From an uncultured Bacteroidales bacterium (lineage in GTDB: Bacteria; Bacteroidota; Bacteroidia; Bacteroidales; P3): DNA of 32,161 bases. The notes beneath the pieces are model-generated. The model saw only the letters and a list, made by a program, of their open reading frames with translations. It did not search any database and was not told the origin of the DNA. The stretch covers positions 1-32,161 of the forward strand of contig CALUNB010000031.1 of NCBI GenBank assembly GCA_944321885.1, in the 5' to 3' direction. Numbering within the stretch: position 1 is the first letter of the stretch; each line of letters begins with the position of its first letter. Position numbers and translations under genes: made by a program. This document shows, one piece after another, positions 27,683 to 32,161 of this stretch.

Positions 27683-27730
27683 GGAAGTAGTCCCAGTTCC
27701 CAAGAAGAAAACCTGAAAACCAACTTCCTA

Positions 27731-28048
27731 AAATAAACTGCAAGCCGAGCGCAGAGCCGAACGAAATTCGAGCTATGCCGAGGCGCAGCGTTTATCGGAA
27801 ACGAAGTTTAAAATAAACTGCAAGCCGAGCGCAGAGCCGAACGAAATTCGAGCTATGCCGAGGCGCAGCGTTTATCGGAAACGAAGTTTAAAATAAACTG
27901 CAAGCCGAGCGCAGAGCCGAACGAAGTTCGAGCTTTGATGTTCCATCGAAAGCAGGCTGCACCTCAGCAGATCCAAGCAAGCTTTGCTCTGCATTCGGTT
28001 TGCACTGCTTTTGCCGAGGCGCAGCGTTTATCGGAAACGAAGTTTAAA
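27731..28048 (-). repeat. Array of 80-bp REP-like units, third one interrupted
   Basis: AAATAAACTG recurs at 27731, 27811 and 27891, an exact 80-bp period. On the minus strand each unit reads CCTCGGC, a hairpin (GCATAGC-T-CGAA with TTCGGCTCTGC, one bulged T), then GCTCGGCTTGCAG. The third unit is split after AGCTTTG by about 78 bp (about 27938-28012) carrying another REP-like unit in the opposite orientation, and resumes at TGCCGAGGCGCAGCG. The unsplit first and second units show the original state. It lies between the GNAT gene and the YugP-like gene; no coding potential. Confidence 0.85.
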
Positions 28049-28142
28049 ATAAACAACTAAAACTTTCCGGGGAGCCAAACCCGGCAACAACCCAAGTCCG
28101 GCATCCCCCGCCCTGTAAAACAGGGAAGCACGCCAAAGCCTA

Positions 28143-28868
28143 TTATTCCCGACGCCCCATGTAAATGAGGATGTAATACAGCAGGGTCGCCAAGGAAGTC
28201 AATGCCGCAATCACATAGGTATAAGCGGCATTACGCAAGGCGCTGACCGCCATGGGCCGCGTTTCGGCGGTCGTGATACCGGCCGTGTCGAGCCAAGCGA
28301 CAGCCCGCTGGCTGGCATTGATTTCAACCGGCAAGGTGACGAAACTGAACAAGGTGGATACGGCGAACAGCAAGATACCCAGCAACAAAAGCTGGGGGAA
28401 TGTCTGCACCATCAGGATGCCCGCCAGCAAGACCCACATCACGATGCGGTCGCTAAAACTCACGAAAGGCACCAAGGCCGAACGCATTTTGAGCCAAGCG
28501 TAAGAAGTGGCATGCTGCACGGCATGACCGCATTCATGGGCAGCCACGGCAGCCGCGGCAATACTGTTTCCATAATACACATCATGGCTGAGGTTCACGG
28601 TACGCCGGGCCGGATTGTAATGGTCGGTCAACATCCCTTGCACGCTGACCACCGAAACATCGGTAATGCCATGATCCCGCAGCATCTTCTCGGCCACGTC
28701 CTTGCCTGTCATGCCGTAAGGCAGCGGCACCTTGGCGTACTTCTTGAACTTTTTCTGGAGCCTGGCCTGGACCACGAAGCTCAAAATCATCAGCACACCG
28801 AAAATCAACCAAATCAGAGGAATCCCGCTACTCGCGGATCCCGTGTTGGCGGCAATTTGAAGTATCAT
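28143..28868 (-). CDS. YugP-like zinc metallopeptidase, membrane-bound
   Basis: The 241-aa product from ATG 28868 (MILQIAANTG) has a first transmembrane helix (IPLIWLIFGVLMILSFVVQA), then a zinc-binding HECGH (111-115) in VAAHECGHAVQHA, and two or three further transmembrane segments (IVMWVLLAGILMVQTF, LLLLGILLFAVSTLF, and a C-terminal one). YNPARRTVNLSHDVYYGNSIAAAAVA fits the PF04298/YugP family. The physiological substrate is not known. An extension of 15 codons upstream is possible but unlike the family. It lies 134 bp downstream of cysS on the same strand. Confidence 0.92.
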   Translation of the reverse strand: MILQIAANTGSASSGIPLIWLIFGVLMILSFVVQARLQKKFKKYAKVPLPYGMTGKDVAEKMLRDHGITDVSVVSVQGMLTDHYNPARRTVNLSHDVYYGNSIAAAAVAAHECGHAVQHATSYAWLKMRSALVPFVSFSDRIVMWVLLAGILMVQTFPQLLLLGILLFAVSTLFSFVTLPVEINASQRAVAWLDTAGITTAETRPMAVSALRNAAYTYVIAALTSLATLLYYILIYMGRRE

Positions 28869-29002
28869 TTTGTTTTCTTTTAAATTACTTAAAGCACATG
28901 CATCCCTGTCCACTTGTCCGGCACGGGCACCTTTCCATTCCCGAAGCCGGACTTTCGGGCGACCATCAGCAGTTTATCCTCTCCAAAACCTTCAAAACCA
29001 AA

Positions 29003-30484
29003 CTATTCCTGCTTCCAACTGGCCCCATCCTTGCCATCCATGACCGCGATACCCACCGTCTTGAGCTTGTCACGAATCAAATCGGAAGTGGCAAAATCCT
29101 TTTTCGACTTCGCCTGGGCCCGGATTTCAAGCAGGATGTCCATCACACCCTCCAAAACCTCCTGGGATTTCCCTTCCGAAGCCGAGGATGACAAGCCCAG
29201 AACCTCTTCCACGAAATCCTGGTACAATTTCCTTGCCATCGCCAAATCCTCTTCCGAAAACACTGCCTTATTGTCAGCTGCCGAATTGACCATCTTGGCC
29301 AAATCGAACAAATGGGCAATCAAAACCGGCGTATTGAAATCGTCGTCCATGGCCGCATAGCAATCCACCGACAGCTGTTGCAGGGCCGGAGACAAGCTCC
29401 CGTTCCCCGAAGCCTTCACCCTCTCCAAGGCTGGCTTCATCTGCAACAAACGTTGCAAGCCCTTTTCCGCCGACTGCAAAGCTTCATTGCTGAAATCGAG
29501 CGTGCTACGGTAATGGGCCTGCAAAATGAAGAAACGAATCGTCATCGGGTCGTAAGCCTGGGTCAAAGCCGCATGCTTCCCGCTAAAGAACTCTTCCAAG
29601 GTGATGAAATTGCCCAAGGACTTGCCCATCTTCTTGCCATTAATCGTAATCATGTTATTGTGAACCCAATAACGGCAAGGTTCCTGCCCGTAGGCAGCAC
29701 AAGACTGGGCGATTTCTGCCTCATGGTGCGGGAACATCAAGTCCATTCCACCCCCATGTATATCGAAAGGCTGACCCAAATACTTGTGCGACATGGCCGT
29801 ACATTCGGTATGCCAACCGGGGAACCCCTCGCTCCAAGGCGAAGGCCAACGCATGATATGTTCCGGCATCGCCTTCTTCCAAAGCGCGAAATCGGCCGGA
29901 TTGTGTTTTTCATCCTGCGAAGCCAAGTTCTCGCGCGTGGTGGCCAAAAGCTCGTCCAAGACCCGGCCCGAAAGCTTGCCGTAAGGGTAAGAGGCATTGT
30001 ACTTGGGGACATCGAAATAAACCGAACCGTTCACCTCGTAGGCGAAGCCCGCCTCCAAAATCCGTTTTACCAACTCGATTTGCTCCAAGATATGTCCCGA
30101 AGCCAAAGGCTCGATGGAAGGCCTCAAGACCCCCATCCGGTCCATGAACGCATGGTAGCGGTTCGTATAATATTGGGCCACTTCCATCGGTTCCAACTGC
30201 TCCAGACGAGCTTTCTTGGCAATCTTGTCCTCACCCTCGTCGGCATCGTGTTCCAAATGCCCCACATCGGTGATATTGCGGATATAACGGACCTTGTAGC
30301 CAAGGTGTTTCAAATACCGGAAAAGGATGTCGAAAGTGACCGCGGAACGGGCGTGGCCCAAATGCGGGTCCCCATAAACGGTCGGCCCGCAGACATACAT
30401 GCCCACCAAGGGGGCATGCAAGGGTTCAAAAGCCTCTTTCTTACGGGTCAAAGTGTTGGTTATGCACAAATTATTTGTCTTCAT
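29003..30484 (-). CDS. cysS: Cysteinyl-tRNA synthetase
   Basis: The 493-aa class I synthetase charges tRNA-Cys. The HIGH motif appears as HLGH (41-44), the first zinc cysteine is C32 in [16 protein letters not shown], and the other ligands are in WHTECTAMS and [11 protein letters not shown]. The KMSKS loop reads KMGKS (285-289), a variant I associate with Bacteroidota CysS. The DALR-type C-terminal domain is present. The ATG at 30484 fits. It starts 23 bp after the permease gene ends, so it probably shares a transcript with rbfA and the permease. Confidence 0.97.
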   Translation of the reverse strand: MKTNNLCITNTLTRKKEAFEPLHAPLVGMYVCGPTVYGDPHLGHARSAVTFDILFRYLKHLGYKVRYIRNITDVGHLEHDADEGEDKIAKKARLEQLEPMEVAQYYTNRYHAFMDRMGVLRPSIEPLASGHILEQIELVKRILEAGFAYEVNGSVYFDVPKYNASYPYGKLSGRVLDELLATTRENLASQDEKHNPADFALWKKAMPEHIMRWPSPWSEGFPGWHTECTAMSHKYLGQPFDIHGGGMDLMFPHHEAEIAQSCAAYGQEPCRYWVHNNMITINGKKMGKSLGNFITLEEFFSGKHAALTQAYDPMTIRFFILQAHYRSTLDFSNEALQSAEKGLQRLLQMKPALERVKASGNGSLSPALQQLSVDCYAAMDDDFNTPVLIAHLFDLAKMVNSAADNKAVFSEEDLAMARKLYQDFVEEVLGLSSSASEGKSQEVLEGVMDILLEIRAQAKSKKDFATSDLIRDKLKTVGIAVMDGKDGASWKQE

Positions 30485-30507
30485 TGCGCTATTATTGAAT
30501 CATTGTT

Positions 30508-31731
30508 TCACGAACGCGAGATTTTTCCGGCAAAGGACGAAACCTGGCGAAGCGGCAAAACCGATGCGAACACCCCGATGCAAACCCCGATCAACAGCAC
30601 GGCGGCCAAATCCCCCGCATGCCAGCTTACCGGGTACACATCCGTGATATAGTTGCCCGAACCGCCTCCCAATTTCACCCAACCGAAATATTGTTGCCCG
30701 AAGGTGAGCAAACTGCCTGCCACCGCCCCGGCGACCGTTCCTATCGTACCCACTATCAATCCATGGAAAAAGAAAACCCGGCGCAAGGCCTTGTTTTCCA
30801 TTCCCATACTCGACAAAATCGCCATGTCGCGACGTTTCTCGTACATGAGCAACATCTGGTTCGCTACCATGGTGAAAGTGGCAATCAGCATCACGAAAGC
30901 GAAAACCGCCACCACAATCAGTTTTTCCACCCGCATGCTCTTGAACATCGTCTGCTGTTGTTCCACCCGGTCCTTGACCAAAAAGGTCTCGCCCAGCAAA
31001 GCCTGCAAATCTTCCCTCACCTGTTCCAAATCCGCCCCGTCTTCCAACTTGAGTTCGATGGCCGAAAGCCGTCCTTCGATGTCGAAGACCCGGCGGGCGA
31101 AATCCAAATCGCAAAAGATGTATTGGTTGTCGTATTCAGGTATGCTGCTGAACAGTCCCGAGGGGTAAACCGGATAAGAAGAAATAGCCTGCTGCATGGC
31201 AAACGGCCCGGACAAAAGAGCGGCGTCCACCGCATACAGCCGGCAACCTCCTCCCGACGGCATTTGCATCTGGTTGTACACCCCTCCACCCATCAGGACC
31301 AAGGACGCCTCGCCCAAGGACTGCAAATCGTAGCTTCCCGAATAAATCTGCCCTAGGATGCCCGAAACCTTGGCAAAAGAGGAATCCACACCTTTAAGCT
31401 TCACCATCGCGTTCTGTTCCCCGCAAGCCAGAAGGGCCTGGTCTTCCACGACCGCCGAAGCCGAAGCGACCCCTTCCACCGTTGAAACCCGTTCCAACCA
31501 ATCCTTCTCATCAAAGAACTTGCCCTGCGCTCCCACGATTTTCAAATCGGGATCCACCTTCCAGAAACGCTCCGCCACAAACTCGTTCATCCCGTTCATC
31601 ACGGACAATATCAGCATCATGGCCGCCGTGCTGACCGCGATGCTCAAGACTGCGACCCTGCCGATGAGCGTCACCAAGGGCGTTTTCTTGGCCCTGAAAT
31701 ACCGTATGGCTATGAAAAATGGCAGATTCAC
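30508..31731 (-). CDS. ABC transporter permease, LolE/FtsX-like
   Basis: The 407-aa product starts with GTG at 31731, giving MNLPFFIAIRYFRAKKTPLVTLIGRVAVLSIAVSTAAMMLIL (first stretch split by description), the usual start of MacB/LolE-type permeases. A large periplasmic domain (about 45-270) follows, then three transmembrane helices (LIVVAVFAFVMLIATFTMV, GLIVGTIGTVAGAVAGSLL, LAAVLLIGVCIGVFASVLP). By family it would help extract lipoproteins from the inner membrane, but the ATPase partner is not in the window. It starts 7 bp after the rbfA stop. Ordering rbfA then permease is common in Bacteroidota. Confidence 0.9.
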   Translation of the reverse strand: MNLPFFIAIRYFRAKKTPLVTLIGRVAVLSIAVSTAAMMLILSVMNGMNEFVAERFWKVDPDLKIVGAQGKFFDEKDWLERVSTVEGVASASAVVEDQALLACGEQNAMVKLKGVDSSFAKVSGILGQIYSGSYDLQSLGEASLVLMGGGVYNQMQMPSGGGCRLYAVDAALLSGPFAMQQAISSYPVYPSGLFSSIPEYDNQYIFCDLDFARRVFDIEGRLSAIELKLEDGADLEQVREDLQALLGETFLVKDRVEQQQTMFKSMRVEKLIVVAVFAFVMLIATFTMVANQMLLMYEKRRDMAILSSMGMENKALRRVFFFHGLIVGTIGTVAGAVAGSLLTFGQQYFGWVKLGGGSGNYITDVYPVSWHAGDLAAVLLIGVCIGVFASVLPLRQVSSFAGKISRS

Positions 31732-31738
31732 AAGTTTG

Positions 31739-32074
31739 TTATTGAAGCAGCTGCTCGATGCGTTCGACCCGGTCGAGGGTATCGTCGATGAAAAACTCCA
31801 AACGCGGGATAATCCGCAACTGGCTCTTGACCCTCTGTCCCAGCAAGCCCCGGATTTCCCCGGTCCTTTCCTTGACTTTCTTCAAAGTTCCCGCCTTGTC
31901 CTGATCAGGGAAAAAGCTCAAATTGACCCGGGCCACCGACAAATCGGGCGTAATCCGCACAAAGGTGACCGTCATCATGATGCCGGGGAAATAAGGCTGC
32001 ATCTCGCAGCGGAATATCTCACCCAACTCCCGTTGCAGGAGCCGGTTTATCTTCTGTTGCCTATTCGTATCCAT
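31739..32074 (-). CDS. rbfA: Ribosome-binding factor A
   Basis: The 111-aa KH-like protein aids 30S maturation (16S rRNA 5' end processing). TNRQQKINRLLQRELGEIF, MMTVTFVRITPDLSVARVNLSF and the C-terminal LRIIPRLEFFIDDTLDRVERIEQLL are family hallmarks. The ATG at 32074 is right after a candidate promoter whose -7 ends only 7 nt upstream, so the mRNA could be nearly leaderless. It is the first gene of a likely rbfA-permease-cysS operon. Confidence 0.95.
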   Translation of the reverse strand: MDTNRQQKINRLLQRELGEIFRCEMQPYFPGIMMTVTFVRITPDLSVARVNLSFFPDQDKAGTLKKVKERTGEIRGLLGQRVKSQLRIIPRLEFFIDDTLDRVERIEQLLQ

Positions 32075-32081
32075 ATAAGTG

Positions 32082-32113
32082 CAAAGATAGCGAAAGTCGA
32101 GCGCAAAGCCAAA
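32082..32113 (-). promoter_or_regulatory. Consensus Bacteroidota promoter of the rbfA operon
   Basis: On the minus strand TTTG (32113-32110), a 20-nt spacer, and TATCTTTG (32089-32082) match TTTG-N20-TAnnTTTG exactly. The -33 and most of the spacer lie inside a REP-like hairpin unit. Confidence 0.6.
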
Positions 32114-32134
32114 CGAAGTTTGAGCTTTGCCGAG
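32097..32134 (-). repeat. REP-like hairpin unit at the rbfA promoter
   Basis: On the minus strand CTCGGC, then GCAAAGC-T-CAAAC pairing with GTTTGGCTTTGC (12 pairs, one bulged T) around TTC, then GCTCGAC. It has the same architecture as the unit at 1-150 but different stem bases. It is the cleanest single example of conserved pairing with changed sequence in this window. Confidence 0.75.
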
Positions 32135-32161
32135 ACCAAGCTATCTTCGACGAAAGTCACA

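Noticed and set aside
27731..28048. CRISPR array
   Set aside because: Units are adjacent 80-bp tandem repeats with no unique spacers, and no cas genes are present.

Overview
The window looks like a chromosomal segment of a Bacteroidales (Bacteroidota) bacterium of moderate GC content. Four things point there. Two large secreted proteins end in type IX secretion (T9SS) sorting domains. There is a TPR-transmembrane-HTH regulator of the Bacteroidota kind. Candidate promoters match the Bacteroidota pattern TTTG-N20-TAnnTTTG rather than the E. coli one. Several gene types (RhuM, PCMD-like, GLUG, EFR1 ferredoxin, separate acyl-CoA carboxylase subunits) are typical of the order. I cannot name the genus. 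No rRNA, tRNA, CRISPR array, prophage or intact transposase is visible.

Layout. 1-2.6 kb: a tandem repeat, then the carboxyltransferase and biotin carrier of an acyl-CoA (methylmalonyl/propionyl-CoA) carboxylase. 3.0-4.4 kb: an unrecognised lipoprotein. 4.4-5.3 kb: a decayed RelE/HigB-like toxin remnant and two MITE-like repeats. 5.3-16 kb: a surface-protein island. A minus-strand TPR/HTH membrane regulator faces a 1313-aa T9SS adhesin-like protein, followed by a 1348-aa GLUG/InlB-repeat T9SS protein. 16.3-24.9 kb: housekeeping and transport genes (HdeD-like membrane protein, ilvE, crcB, PCMD-like lectin, Ca-type P-ATPase, AraC regulator, Tat-exported EFR1 flavodoxin/ferredoxin). 25.4-27.0 kb: a rhuM gene bracketed by two inverted copies of a 206-bp element. 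27.1-32.1 kb: a GNAT acetyltransferase, an 80-bp repeat array, YugP-like protease, and a probable rbfA-permease-cysS operon.

The most unusual content is not protein coding. (1) A (AG)13 tract sits inside the signal-peptide codons of the TPR regulator. A slip of one or two units would put a stop codon within about 12 nt, so this is a candidate on/off switch next to two surface proteins. (2) At least nine intergenic sites share one REP-like architecture: box CCTCGGC, a hairpin, then box GCTCGGCTT. The stem sequences differ from copy to copy, yet pairing is kept, in several copies with the same bulged T. Two copies interrupt other repeats whose uninterrupted versions are also in the window, which is direct evidence of past movement. 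(3) Three further short repeat families with terminal inverted repeats are present. One (about 193 bp) appears in two copies whose interior is flipped relative to its own ends.

The coding regions are mostly ordinary. The case for a new system rests on the REP-like hairpin family and on the possible phase-variable control of T9SS surface proteins.
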